Shown here one piece after another: positions 1 through 8,549 of a stretch of 52,260 nt of DNA. The translations under genes and the position numbers were made by a program. The notes under the pieces are model-generated. The model was not told the origin of the DNA and did no database searches. It worked only from the letters and a program-made list of their open reading frames with translations. The stretch is from Catenulispora pinistramenti (lineage in GTDB: Bacteria > Actinomycetota > Actinomycetes > Streptomycetales > Catenulisporaceae). Numbering within the stretch: position 1 is the first letter of the stretch; each line of letters begins with the position of its first letter. Location of the stretch: contig NZ_JAAFYZ010000054.1 of the NCBI RefSeq assembly GCF_018274385.1, positions 1-52,260 of the forward strand, written 5' to 3'.

Positions 1-15
1 CAACCAACCAACCCC

Positions 16-870
16 CTAAGCGTCCCGCACCCGCATCACCACCCCGCCGACCCCGAGCAGCCCGAACGCCCACACCGCCAGCACCCCGAGCCCCTGCCAG
101 GGCGACAGGGGCTGGGCGGCCAGGTCGATCGTGGTCTGGACGTCCAGTCCGGCCTGCATCGGCGAGAGCTGCATCGCGTGCCGGTGCCAGTCCGGGTTCG
201 AGATGACCTGGGCGAGGATCGGGAACAGGTACAGCAGCCCGAGTACCGTCCCGACCGCGGCGGCCGAGTCCCGGAGCAGGGCCGTGACGCCGACCGCGAG
301 CAGGGCGATCAGGACCAGGTAGAGCACTGAGCCGAGGGCGGCGCGCAGGGTCGCGCCGCCCGCGAGGTGGGGGTAGCCGTTGGCCGCTGTGAAGCCGTTG
401 CCGGGCAGCAGCGTCAGCGCGACGAGTGCCGAGGCGAGTACCGCGAGCAGCCCGGCGGCGGCGGTCACGGCCGCGACCACGGTGGCCTTGGCCGCCAGCA
501 CCGCCTCGCGCCGGGGCATCGCGGCGAACGTCAGGCGGATCATCCCGGTGCCGTACTCCTCCCCCAGGGCCAGCACGGCCAGCACCGCGACCACCGCCTG
601 CCCGGCCAGGACGCCGAGCAGGCCGACCCGGGCGGGGTCCTCGCCGCAGTGGGTTCCGTCGCAGGTCACGGTGGCCGAGGAGGTCGCGCTCAGGGCGAGG
701 GTCAGCATCACGGCCGCGGCCAGGAGCCATGCGGTGCCGGGGACGGTGCGCAGCTTGGTCCACTCGGCGTGCAGGGCGTCGGCGAACACGCTCCCGCCGC
801 TGCTCGCGCCGCCGCTCCTCCCGCCGCCACTACTAGTCCCGGCGCTGCTAGAAGCCCCGGCGCCGCTCAC
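16..870 (-). CDS. ABC-2 type transporter permease
   Basis: A 284-residue membrane protein, probably one of two permease subunits of an ABC exporter. A Ser/Gly-rich cytoplasmic leader of about 30 residues precedes HAEWTKLRTV, the usual first-helix entry of this family. A short external loop with a Cys pair (CDGTHC) follows, then the conserved EYGTGMIRLTFAAMPRR segment and about four more hydrophobic helices. The GTG start at 870 is preferred because it overlaps the TGA of the upstream permease by four bases; the frame stays open further upstream, but that part reads as shadow. It is the last gene of a three-gene operon with the ATPase at 2459-3448. Substrate unknown. Family call confident; exact start fairly confident. 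Confidence 0.85.
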   Translation of the reverse strand: MSGAGASSSAGTSSGGGRSGGASSGGSVFADALHAEWTKLRTVPGTAWLLAAAVMLTLALSATSSATVTCDGTHCGEDPARVGLLGVLAGQAVVAVLAVLALGEEYGTGMIRLTFAAMPRREAVLAAKATVVAAVTAAAGLLAVLASALVALTLLPGNGFTAANGYPHLAGGATLRAALGSVLYLVLIALLAVGVTALLRDSAAAVGTVLGLLYLFPILAQVISNPDWHRHAMQLSPMQAGLDVQTTIDLAAQPLSPWQGLGVLAVWAFGLLGVGGVVMRVRDA

Positions 871-2459
871 GCGTCCCTCCGGTGCAGCAGCCGGTGCGCG
901 ACGGCGTAGGCGACGGCCGCGTACAGACACAGCACTCCCAGTCCGGCCCACGGCGAGAGCGGGAAGTAGCCGTTCGTCGGTGTGTAGGACGCCGAGACCT
1001 GCGGCCAAGCCGTCACCGTCTGCTGCACCGCGAACGCGGCGGCGGGCGTGACCCGCGCCAGCCATTGCGCGGCGCCGGCCGGCAGGACCGAGGCGACGGC
1101 CAGGATGTAGGGCAGGATGATCGCGACGATGACCGCCGCCACGGCCGCCGCGCCGCGCCGCACGATGGTGGCGACGGCCAGCGCGAACACCGCCGAGACG
1201 GCCAGCAGCGCGGCCGTGCCGACCACCATGCGGATCTCGGTCTGGGTCGAGGCGTAGTACACGTACAACCTCTTGCTGTGCTCCACCGCCGTCACCGCCG
1301 GCACCGCGATCGCCGCGGCCACCAGCCCGACCACGAACGACACCCCGCCCAGCACCACCGCCTTGGCCGCCAGCAGCCGGCCGCGTCGCGGGCTGGCCGC
1401 CAGCGAGGTGCGGATCAGGCCTCGGCGATACTCGGAGGTCATGGTGAGCGCGGCGACCACGATCACCGCGATCAGCCCGCCGAAGGTGCCGGCCAGGGAG
1501 CTCTCCGGCGTCTTGCCCGCCCCCTCGCCCGGGGCCGAGGGCGCGATGTCGCCGGTGCCGGTGACGGTGAAGCCGCCGGTGCCGCTCGGCACCGCACCCG
1601 CTACCGCCTCAGGCCCCTGCAATGCGCCCGGCCCGCCATCCGCGGCGGCGGCGCTGCCGATCGCTGGGACCGTCCAGTCCCCTGCGGTCTGCCCGGTCAC
1701 CGCGATCTGGTCGAAGGTGCCGGTGGCCAGGCTCGGGCCGGTGTTGGTGGAGCTGCCGCCGAAGGAGCTCTTGACGACGGCGAAGTCCGGCGACGTGGCG
1801 AACACCCCGACCTGCACGCTCTGCGGCAGGTTCGCCAGGTCCGCGGTGCCGATCTCGGTCCAGGTGGCGCCGTCGGCGGACTCGTAGCCGGTCAGCGTGT
1901 CACCGGCGCGGGTCAGGCGCAGCCAGCGGGGCGCACCGGAGGTGACGGCGACGTTCGGGCCGGCGGTGTCGTGCGTGTAGTCGTACTGCATCCGCACGCC
2001 GTGGGTCCCGGTGGCCAGCACCGCGGCGTACGCGGAGCCGGTAGCCGTGCCGTCCTTGACCAGGATCCCGGCCTTCGACCACGGCTGCAGGCCGGAGGTC
2101 ATCCCGGCGGTCGGGCTGGTCGCATCGGCGGGGCCGCCGCCGTCCGGCGAGTACAGCCCGTCGAACGCGGTCAGGCGCGCGGTGATGCTGCCGTCCCCGG
2201 TCAGCGTGCGGTGCACGAACGTGGACTGGTCGTCCACCTCCTGGCCGGTCGCGTCCTTCGGCGGACCGCTCATGTGGCAGGAGTGGGTCGGAGCGTCGTT
2301 GACGTGGTCGCAGGCGATCTGGCTGCCCATCGGGCCGAGCATCCCGAAGCCGACCGTCAGGAACGCGGCCACCACCAGCCCGATCACCCAGCCGCGCACG
2401 GTGCGCAGCTTGGTCCACTCGGCGTGGACGAGTCGGCCGAAGCCGTCACGGCCGGACAT
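867..2459 (-). CDS. ABC-2 permease with inserted lectin-like ectodomain
   Basis: A 530-residue permease. The first helix follows HAEWTKLRTVRGWVIG near the N terminus. Between helix 1 and helix 2 lies an unusually large extracytoplasmic insert (about residues 35-330) with motifs of the concanavalin-like/DUF1349 fold: WSKAGILVKDG, a YADAV-like stretch, WLRLTRAGDTLTGYESADG and VQVGVFATSP. Helices resume with GTFGGLIAVIVV, then the family motif EYRRGLIRTSLAASPRR and several further helices. ATG at 2459 overlaps the ATPase stop (ATGA) and the stop overlaps the next permease start (GTGA), so the three genes are probably translationally coupled. The insert suggests binding of a sugar, cell-wall or surface ligand outside the cell (inference). 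The divergent two-component system may control the operon. Confidence 0.85.
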   Translation of the reverse strand: MSGRDGFGRLVHAEWTKLRTVRGWVIGLVVAAFLTVGFGMLGPMGSQIACDHVNDAPTHSCHMSGPPKDATGQEVDDQSTFVHRTLTGDGSITARLTAFDGLYSPDGGGPADATSPTAGMTSGLQPWSKAGILVKDGTATGSAYAAVLATGTHGVRMQYDYTHDTAGPNVAVTSGAPRWLRLTRAGDTLTGYESADGATWTEIGTADLANLPQSVQVGVFATSPDFAVVKSSFGGSSTNTGPSLATGTFDQIAVTGQTAGDWTVPAIGSAAAADGGPGALQGPEAVAGAVPSGTGGFTVTGTGDIAPSAPGEGAGKTPESSLAGTFGGLIAVIVVAALTMTSEYRRGLIRTSLAASPRRGRLLAAKAVVLGGVSFVVGLVAAAIAVPAVTAVEHSKRLYVYYASTQTEIRMVVGTAALLAVSAVFALAVATIVRRGAAAVAAVIVAIILPYILAVASVLPAGAAQWLARVTPAAAFAVQQTVTAWPQVSASYTPTNGYFPLSPWAGLGVLCLYAAVAYAVAHRLLHRRDA

Positions 2460-3448
2460 CAGGCCACCTCCCCGGAGGTCGATGTCGGGGTCGATGTCGG
2501 GGTCGATGTCTGAGTCGTCGCGGCCCGGAACTCCACCGAGTCCCGGGTGAGGTCCATATAGGCCTCTTCCAACGAGGCCCGATGCGCGGACAACTCGGCG
2601 AACGGGACCCCGTTGGCATTCAGGATCCTGACAGCAGCCTCGGAACTCAGGCCGTCCACGGTCAACGTGTCCGGCCCGGTCACCGCGACCGTCCCGCCGG
2701 CCTCGGCCAGCGCGGTCGTGGCCTCGGCGCGCGCCCCCGTCCGCAGCACCACCCGACCGCCCGAGGAGCGTGCGATCAGCTCGGCCACGCCGGTGTCCGC
2801 GATCACCCTCCCGCGCCCGACCACGACCAGGTGGTCCGCGCAGCCTTCCAGCTCGCTCATCAGGTGGCTGGACACCAGCACCGCGCGGCCTTCGGCGGCC
2901 AGTGCCTTCAGATAGCCGCGGATCCAGAAGATGCCCTCGGGATCCAGGCCGTTGAACGGCTCGTCAAGCATCACCACCGGCGGGTCCCCGAGCATGGCGG
3001 CGGCGATGCCGAGCCGCTGGCGCATCCCGAGGGAGTAGCCGCCGGCCTTGCGCTTGATCGCGCTGGCCAGGCCCGAGGCCGCGACCACCTCATCGACCCG
3101 CTTGGCGCCCAGGCCCTGCGAGTGCGCCAGCCACAGCAGGTGGTTGCGGGCACTGCGGCCGGGCTGGAGCGCGGCGGCGTCGAGCAGCGCGCCGATGTGG
3201 CCGAGCGGGCGGCGCAGCTTGCTGTAGGGGACGCCGCCGATCAGCGCCCGGCCCTCGTCCGGCGTGTCCAGCCCGAGGATGACGCGCATCGTCGTGCTCT
3301 TGCCGGCCCCGTTCGGCCCGACGAAACCGGTGACCTTCCCGGCGGCGACGTCGAAGGACATACCGTCGAGGGCCGCGGTCGCGCCGAAGCGCTTGCGCAG
3401 AGCTTGGACCGCTATGGCGGGCGGTGGATCGGTGGTGCCGGTTGTCAT
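2459..3448 (-). CDS. ABC transporter ATP-binding protein
   Basis: A 329-residue ATPase energising the two downstream permeases. Walker A is GPNGAGKST, the Q-loop region follows GALLDAAALQPGRS, the signature is YSLGMRQRLGIA, Walker B is VVMLDEPFNGLDP, and the switch His is in SSHLMSE. This matches the DRA/bacitracin-type exporter ATPases. ATG at 3448 is chosen over the in-frame ATG at 3457 because an AGGA lies about ten bases before 3448 but abuts 3457. The C terminus ends in a TSTPTSTPTSTS repeat encoded by an 18-base tandem DNA repeat (about 2476-2515), outside the conserved domain. It is the first gene of the operon. Confidence 0.92.
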   Translation of the reverse strand: MTTGTTDPPPAIAVQALRKRFGATAALDGMSFDVAAGKVTGFVGPNGAGKSTTMRVILGLDTPDEGRALIGGVPYSKLRRPLGHIGALLDAAALQPGRSARNHLLWLAHSQGLGAKRVDEVVAASGLASAIKRKAGGYSLGMRQRLGIAAAMLGDPPVVMLDEPFNGLDPEGIFWIRGYLKALAAEGRAVLVSSHLMSELEGCADHLVVVGRGRVIADTGVAELIARSSGGRVVLRTGARAEATTALAEAGGTVAVTGPDTLTVDGLSSEAAVRILNANGVPFAELSAHRASLEEAYMDLTRDSVEFRAATTQTSTPTSTPTSTSGEVA

Positions 3449-3516
3449 GGCTGTCATGTCCTGAAGGCTAGGAAGCCGGTGGTGTGGGAATCGTCCCGCG
3501 CAGGAGCGGTCTAGGG

Positions 3517-3536
3517 CGTCCCCCGCGTGGGGGACG
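3517..3536. promoter_or_regulatory. Perfect inverted repeat in divergent promoter region
   Basis: CGTCCCCC and GGGGGACG form a perfect 8-bp inverted repeat separated by GCGT. It lies between the start of the ABC ATPase gene (minus, 3448) and the likely start of the sensor kinase (plus, 3593). It could be an operator for the response regulator encoded just downstream, or a transcript hairpin. Position and symmetry are seen; function is inferred. Confidence 0.5.
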
Positions 3537-3592
3537 ACTGTCACTGCCTTGGGGGAGGTGCGCGGGGCGCGGGGTCGATCAGAATAGGCACC

Positions 3593-4822
3593 GTGCTTCA
3601 GGAACGCGGCGCCGGACAGGGCGGACAGACAGTTCACGGCGCGATGCCGTGGCTGGCCGGCGCGGCGCTCCTTGAGACGGTGATCCGCGGGGCGGTGCAT
3701 CGGACCGGCTCGTCGGGGGTGCTGCTGACATCGGCGTTCCTGGCGTTGTGCGCGACGACGCCGCTGGGCTTCCTCGGCGCGTTCGGCGCGGCGACCGCGG
3801 TGGTCGCGGCCACGGTGCTGGCGCTGACGATCACCGGCACATTGCCGGTGGCGTCGGCGGCGGCTGTGGTCCTGGCGATGTATCGGCTGGGCGGCGCGGA
3901 GGCACGACAACAGCAGTGGCTGCGAATCGCGGCTGTGGTGCTGTCGCTGCCGTTCCCGGTGATCGCGCTGTGCGAGTCGCGCAATTCGGACGCGGGAGTC
4001 GTCGCAGTCCTGCTGACCGCCCTGGCCCCGGCAGCGGTCTTCGCCGGCAACGCGGCTCATGCGCGCGCCGAGGCCCGCATCCACCAGGCGGCGCGGGAGG
4101 CAGTGGCCCGCTCGCTGGTCGAACACACCGCACGCGGCGAGCGGGCCCGCATCGCGCGCGAACTGCACGACGTCGTGGCGCACCACATCTCGATGATCGC
4201 GGTGCAGGCCGAGACCGCACGCCTGGCCACGCCCGGCATGCCGCCCGCCGGAGCCGAGCGGCTGCTGGCGATCGGCGACACGGCGCGCGCCGGGCTGACC
4301 GAGATGCGGCGGTTGCTGGGGGTGCTGCGGGAGGACGCGGGTCCGGCGGACATGAGCGAGGAGCGGCATCCGCAGCCGGGTCTGGACCAGTTGCTGACGT
4401 TGGTGGACGCCGCGCGCGGTACGTCGGGCGCGACGACGCGGCTGATCGTGTCCGGGACGCCGGCCGCGTTGGATCCGGGGGTGGAGTTGGCGGCGTACCG
4501 GATCACGCAGGAGGCGCTGACGAATGCGCGGCGGCATGCTCGGGGGGCGCCGGTGGATGTGGAGCTGCGGTTCACGGCCGAGGCGCTGTTCCTGCGGATC
4601 CGGGACAGCGGACCGGGGCCGGCTCGGGATGCGGATCAGGCAGGTCAGGTCACTGATATAGGTATGGCGGGGACGGCCGGACACGGGGTGGCGGGGATGC
4701 GGGAGCGGGCTGCGGCGGTCGGTGGGAGGCTTGCGGCGGGGCCTTCGCCGACCGGCGGGTTCTTGGTCGAGGCGGAGCTGCCGGCCGGTTCGGCGGACGG
4801 ATCCGACGGGGGTGCGCTGTGA
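3593..4822 (+). CDS. NarL-family sensor histidine kinase
   Basis: From the GTG at 3593 this is a 409-residue membrane kinase with four or five hydrophobic N-terminal helices and no large external domain, as in DesK/LiaS-like intramembrane sensors. The HisKA_3 dimerisation motif ERARIARELHDVVAHH places the phospho-accepting His near residue 192. The ATPase N box is AYRITQEALTNARRHA (Asn about 311) and the G box is GHGVAGMRERAAAVGG. The stop overlaps the response-regulator GTG by four bases. The frame is open upstream to a GTG at 3527, but that start would fall inside the palindrome. No strong Shine-Dalgarno is visible for either. Divergence from the ABC operon suggests it senses the same stress or peptide (inference). 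Confidence 0.88.
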   Translation: MLQERGAGQGGQTVHGAMPWLAGAALLETVIRGAVHRTGSSGVLLTSAFLALCATTPLGFLGAFGAATAVVAATVLALTITGTLPVASAAAVVLAMYRLGGAEARQQQWLRIAAVVLSLPFPVIALCESRNSDAGVVAVLLTALAPAAVFAGNAAHARAEARIHQAAREAVARSLVEHTARGERARIARELHDVVAHHISMIAVQAETARLATPGMPPAGAERLLAIGDTARAGLTEMRRLLGVLREDAGPADMSEERHPQPGLDQLLTLVDAARGTSGATTRLIVSGTPAALDPGVELAAYRITQEALTNARRHARGAPVDVELRFTAEALFLRIRDSGPGPARDADQAGQVTDIGMAGTAGHGVAGMRERAAAVGGRLAAGPSPTGGFLVEAELPAGSADGSDGGAL

Positions 4823-5784
4823 CGTCGCCTGTTCCAACCGCGCCGCCCACGCCGCCCACGCCGCCTACACCGCCGATCCGGATCGTGATCGCCGATGACC
4901 ACCTCGTGGTGCGGACGGGGTTCGCCGCGTTGCTGGCGACGCAGGCGGATTTCGAGGTCGTGGGGACCGCCGCCGACGGCGCGGAGACGGTGCGGCTGTG
5001 CTCCGAAGTCGGGCCGGACGTGGTGCTGATGGACGTGCGCATGCCCGGCACGGACGGCATCGAGGCGACACGCCAGGTGGTCGCGGACGCCGAGGCGCGC
5101 GGTGGCGGAGGACCCAGGATCCTGATTCTCACGACCTTCGATCTCGACAGCTACGTCTACGACGCGTTGTCCGCCGGGGCCAGCGGCTTCCTGTTGAAGG
5201 ACGCCACCGCCGAGCGGCTCTTCGAGGCGGTGCGGGTGGTGGCGGCCGGCGAGGCGCTGCTGGCGCCGGGGGTGACGCGGCGGCTGATCAGCGAGTTCGC
5301 CCGGTTGCGGCCCGCAGGCGGGAACCCCGCCGCGAGCCCGACCACCGGTGATGCGCGGCGGTCAGTGGCTTCCGCGCATCAGCCTGGCACCGCAGGGCAA
5401 GCTGGCATCGCAGGGCAATCGGGCGTCACAGGGCAATCGGGCATCGCAGGGCAGCCGGGCGCCGCTGGGCTGGCTGGCCTCGCAGGGCAACCGGGCGCCG
5501 CGGCGCTCCCCGGCATCGCCAGGCAGCCTGGTCTGCCGGGTCAGGGCCTGATCGCCCTCACCCCGCGCGAAACCGAGGTCCTGCTCCTGCTCGCCCGCGG
5601 GCTGTCGAACCCGGAGATCGCGGCCGAGCTGGTCGTCACCGACGAGACCGTGAAGACCCACGTCAGCCGGATCCTGACCAAGCTCGGGCTGCGTGACCGG
5701 ACACAGGCGGTGGTCGCGGCGTACGAATCCGGGCTGGTGGTGCCGCGCGGCGACGGTCAGGACCGGCCGCCGAAGCGCCACTGA
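4819..5784 (+). CDS. NarL/LuxR-family response regulator with collagen-like linker
   Basis: A 321-residue regulator. After a Pro-rich N terminus (PPTPPTPPTPP) the receiver domain runs from about 20 to 140, with the acidic pair D26/D27, phospho-acceptor D72 in LMDVRMPG, and K127 in GFLLKDA. The LuxR HTH runs from about 246 to 310 (LTPRETEVLLLLARGLSNPEIA, then TVKTHVSRILTKLGL). The linker between them (about 190-243) is oddly long and reads as Gly-X-Y repeats such as GIAGQSGVTGQSGIAGQPG, made from near-identical DNA units at roughly 5386-5545. The GTG start overlaps the kinase stop. Its 3' end overlaps the convergent YCII gene by 28 bases. It probably regulates the divergent ABC operon. Confidence 0.9.
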   Translation: MTSPVPTAPPTPPTPPTPPIRIVIADDHLVVRTGFAALLATQADFEVVGTAADGAETVRLCSEVGPDVVLMDVRMPGTDGIEATRQVVADAEARGGGGPRILILTTFDLDSYVYDALSAGASGFLLKDATAERLFEAVRVVAAGEALLAPGVTRRLISEFARLRPAGGNPAASPTTGDARRSVASAHQPGTAGQAGIAGQSGVTGQSGIAGQPGAAGLAGLAGQPGAAALPGIARQPGLPGQGLIALTPRETEVLLLLARGLSNPEIAAELVVTDETVKTHVSRILTKLGLRDRTQAVVAAYESGLVVPRGDGQDRPPKRH

Positions 5785-6308
5785 TGGACTTCGACCTCGG
5801 CGTAATCGTTACCAGGCAACGCATCCCGCGCTTGTTCGGAACTCTGGGCGCGCACCATGGCGATCGTGCCGAGCCACCGCCCGCCGTCGTCCGACAACAG
5901 CGGGCCGAAGGTGATCAGACCCTTGATGTCCGGCGCCGCGGGAACCTCCTCGACCGGCCGCGCCTCCCCCAGCCCCAGCACGAGATACCCGTCGCCCTCA
6001 GGCGCCCCGCCGGGGAACTCCCACATGGTGCGCCCGAGGTCGTTCCGCCACCGCCGCAACATCACATCCCGGTAGACACCCGCCTGGTAACCGGGCTCGT
6101 CGAAGACGAAGGCGCGCGCCGTGGCAGTGTCGGGCAAGGTGAGAACGTGCACGCTCCCGGTCGGGACCTCGTCCTCCCCCACGAACGTCGGCCCGCGCGC
6201 GATCATCTCCTGCGCGAACCGGTCCATGTAGGACCAGTGGTCTTCCAGGAGTTCCATGCGCAGGTCCAGCGAGGCGGCACGGTCGCGGTGATAGCAGAAG
6301 AAATCCAT
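5757..6308 (-). CDS. YCII-related domain protein
   Basis: A 183-residue soluble protein starting MDFFCYHRDR. It reads as two YCII-like halves: the first has HWSYMDRFAQEMIARGP and SVHVLTLPDTATARAF, and the second has IKGLITFGPLLSDDGGRWLGTI and QARDALPGNDYAEVEVHQWRFG. YCII domains have a ferredoxin-like fold with a conserved His-Asp pair and possible small enzymatic roles; the specific reaction is unknown. The ATG at 6308 is chosen because homology-like sequence begins there, although the frame stays open to 6410. It converges on the response regulator with a 28-base coding overlap. Confidence 0.75.
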   Translation of the reverse strand: MDFFCYHRDRAASLDLRMELLEDHWSYMDRFAQEMIARGPTFVGEDEVPTGSVHVLTLPDTATARAFVFDEPGYQAGVYRDVMLRRWRNDLGRTMWEFPGGAPEGDGYLVLGLGEARPVEEVPAAPDIKGLITFGPLLSDDGGRWLGTIAMVRAQSSEQARDALPGNDYAEVEVHQWRFGGRS

Positions 6309-6780
6309 GCGGGCAGTCTTCACCACCCGGGTCTGCCGCGTAGGCACCCCCGACGTCGGAGGCGCGGCAGCCCAGCTAACCGATGCCGGCTCAGTGGTGG
6401 TCGACGTCAAGCCGGCGCGTCGGCGAACCGGTGCCAGCTGTGTTGGAGAACGTCAGGTTCCTGGCCGGGTACCGCTGCGCTGGCCTGTTCGACCGGCAGC
6501 TGCTGAAAAGGAGATTGCGTGGCACGTAACACGTGGCACGTGGCACGAGACGGCGAGACGGCGAGACGCAGGACGCAGAACGCATCCGTGGCGCTCTGGT
6601 CCGCGCCGCGCCTTGGACCCTATGGGTGATCTTCGGCGTTGAAGCCGCGTGTCGGGTGGGCTGGTCTGGGGGCGGGTGCGGCTGACTGGTCGTGTCCGTG
6701 CCGTGGGGCGACGGGTGCGTCTGGCATGCCTCCGGATCGCCGCTGCGGCTGAGCCTCGTCATGGTCGAGGAAGTGTGGGC
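6309..6780. other. Gene-free stretch with short repeats
   Basis: No convincing gene is visible on either strand. Short tandem repeats occur around 6525-6570 (CACGTGGCACGTGGCACG, then AGACGGCGAGACGGCGAGACG). The last bases carry the GAGGAAG ribosome-binding site of the following collagen-like pseudogene. Confidence 0.5.
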
Positions 6781-7200
6781 GTGTCGAAGACCCAGGGGCA
6801 TATGACCCGCGTTGTCGTAGTGGGATCTGTGGCGGCGGGCCTGGCGTTGAGTGCGGGTCCGGCGATGGCGCAGGTGAAGGGGACCGGGACGGTGACCGCC
6901 GGCAGCGGTCTGGTCCTGCGGGCCGGCCCGTCGCAGGGCTCGGCGAAGATCGCCCGATCCCGCTCAGGTAGCAGCACTCAAGGGAGACACCGGTCCAGTC
7001 GGCCCCACTGGTCCTACCGGAACCGCTGGAACTCAGGGCCCCGAAGGGCGACACCGGACCTGCGGGAAACAACGGCACGGCCGGAGCGAAGGACGCGACC
7101 GGAGCCACGGGTCCCGCCGAAGCGAACGGCGCCACCGGCGCGACGGGGCCGACTGGGCCCGTGGGGCCGCCGCAGACGGTATTTGCTTGCCGACCGGATA
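6781..7200 (+). pseudogene. Frameshifted exported SH3b/collagen-like protein
   Basis: A GTG at 6781, preceded by GAGGAAG seven bases upstream, opens a clear signal peptide (MTRVVVVGSVAAGLALSAGP, then AMA). An SH3b-like piece follows (GLVLRAGPSQGSAKI). The frame is then lost: at about 6983 a second frame reads collagen triplets [20 protein letters not shown], and from about 7048 a third frame reads GDTGPAGNNGTAGAKDATG and [15 protein letters not shown]. At least two frameshifts are therefore needed to restore one protein. It resembles the intact collagen-like gene at 9238-12597 and lies just upstream of an intact glycosyltransferase, so it is probably the dead partner of a duplicated pair. Confidence 0.75.
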
Positions 7201-7391
7201 GGAGCCAGGCGACGGCCGCCGCTTCGGCCGCCCTCCCGGAGCGGCACCCCAGGAACCCCGCCCACTGGGCGGCGCTCCCCCTGTTCCCCATGGCCGGCAG
7301 CCACACCACCCGATGGACGTCGAAAGCGCATTCCGGGACGCAGGGCACTCAGACGCCACCGGCCGGGACCCGATACCAGGGGAGAAACGGC

Positions 7392-8549
7392 ATGAACGAC
7401 ATGATTGACACCGGGAGCCCCGTGAGCCGACCGGACACGGTCGAAGCGCAGGGGACCGGCATGGCCGTCGGTGCGGCCGTGACACGCCCGTCGATCTGCC
7501 TGTGCATGATCGTGAAGAACGAGTCGCGAGTCATCGAACGCGCCTTGGCCTCGGCCCGCGGCCTGATCGACACCTGGGTCATCAGTGACACCGGCTCCAC
7601 CGACGGCACCCAGGACCTGATCCGCACCGCCCTGGCCGGCATCCCCGGCGAACTGCACGAGGAGCCGTGGACCGACTTCGGCCACAACCGCACCCTCAAC
7701 ATCGGGCACGCCCGGGGCAAGGCCGACTACCTGTTGCTGCTGGACGCCGACATGGTCATCGACCGGCACAGCCCGCTGCCCGGACTGACTGCGGACTCCT
7801 ACATGATCCGCCACGACGGCGACCTGGAATACCGCAACAAACGCCTGGTCAAAGCCGACCTGCCGTGGCGCTACGTCGGCGTCACCCACGAATACCTCAC
7901 CGCCGACGGCGAAGGCCCGACCGCCAACCTCGACACACTGTCCGTCCGGCACTTCGCCGACGGTGGCTCCCGGCACGACAAGTTCGAACGCGACGCCCGA
8001 CTGCTCACCGCAGATCTGGAACGCGACCCCGGCAACACCCGCACCGTGTTTTACCTCGCCCAGACCATGCGCGACATGGGCCGCACCGATGAGGCCATCG
8101 AGTACTACCAGCAGCGGGCCGCCATGGGCGGCTGGGACGAAGAGGTCTACTACGCACACCTGCAAACCGGCATCCTCAAAGCCGACACCGGCGACTGGCC
8201 CGGCGCCCTACACGCACTGATCCGAGCCTGGGAACACCGCCCGGCCCGCTTGGAAGCCAGCTACGAACTCGCCTCCCGGCTACGGCTGCGCGGCGAGCAC
8301 CACGCCGCCCACGCCTTCGCCGCCGCGGCCCTGGACCAACCGGCCCCCGCCGACTGGCTGTTCGTGCAGCCCTGGGTCTACCGCTGGGGCATTCTGTTCG
8401 AGTACTCCATCACCGCCTACTGGACCGGCGATCACCGAGCCAGCCTGGATGCCTGCGACCGGCTGCTGGCTCTGCCCGACCTGCCCGCGGCCTACCGCGA
8501 CCAGACCCGGGCCAACCGCCGCTACGCCCTCAGTGACTCTATTGCATGA
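7392..8549 (+). CDS. TPR-containing family 2 glycosyltransferase
   Basis: A 385-residue soluble glycosyltransferase of the SunS/TPR GT2 kind. The GT-A core starts at about residue 34 with ICLCMIVKNESRVIERAL, continues WVISDTGSTDGT, and carries the metal-binding DAD (LLLLDADMVID, residues 118-120). Acceptor-side motifs include HDGDLEYRNKRLVK and WRYVGVTHEYL. TPR-like helices follow from about 210 (FYLAQTMRDMGRTDEAIEYY and later pairs). ATG at 7392 has GGAG eight bases upstream. It lies between a collagen-like pseudogene and an intact collagen-like gene, so it may O-glycosylate Thr in collagen triplets (inference, by analogy with glycosylated bacterial collagens such as BclA). The last residues (SDSIA) and the reading frame after the stop suggest the 3' end was altered. 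Confidence 0.85.
   Translation: MNDMIDTGSPVSRPDTVEAQGTGMAVGAAVTRPSICLCMIVKNESRVIERALASARGLIDTWVISDTGSTDGTQDLIRTALAGIPGELHEEPWTDFGHNRTLNIGHARGKADYLLLLDADMVIDRHSPLPGLTADSYMIRHDGDLEYRNKRLVKADLPWRYVGVTHEYLTADGEGPTANLDTLSVRHFADGGSRHDKFERDARLLTADLERDPGNTRTVFYLAQTMRDMGRTDEAIEYYQQRAAMGGWDEEVYYAHLQTGILKADTGDWPGALHALIRAWEHRPARLEASYELASRLRLRGEHHAAHAFAAAALDQPAPADWLFVQPWVYRWGILFEYSITAYWTGDHRASLDACDRLLALPDLPAAYRDQTRANRRYALSDSIA

Noticed and set aside
882..2513. 543-codon plus-strand open frame opposite the permease
   Set aside because: Arg/Gly/His-rich shadow of a well-supported permease gene, without motif or ribosome-binding site.
6620..7348. 242-codon minus-strand frame over the collagen-like pseudogene
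   Set aside because: Gly/Ser/Pro composition mirrors the collagen repeats on the other strand; no start signal.
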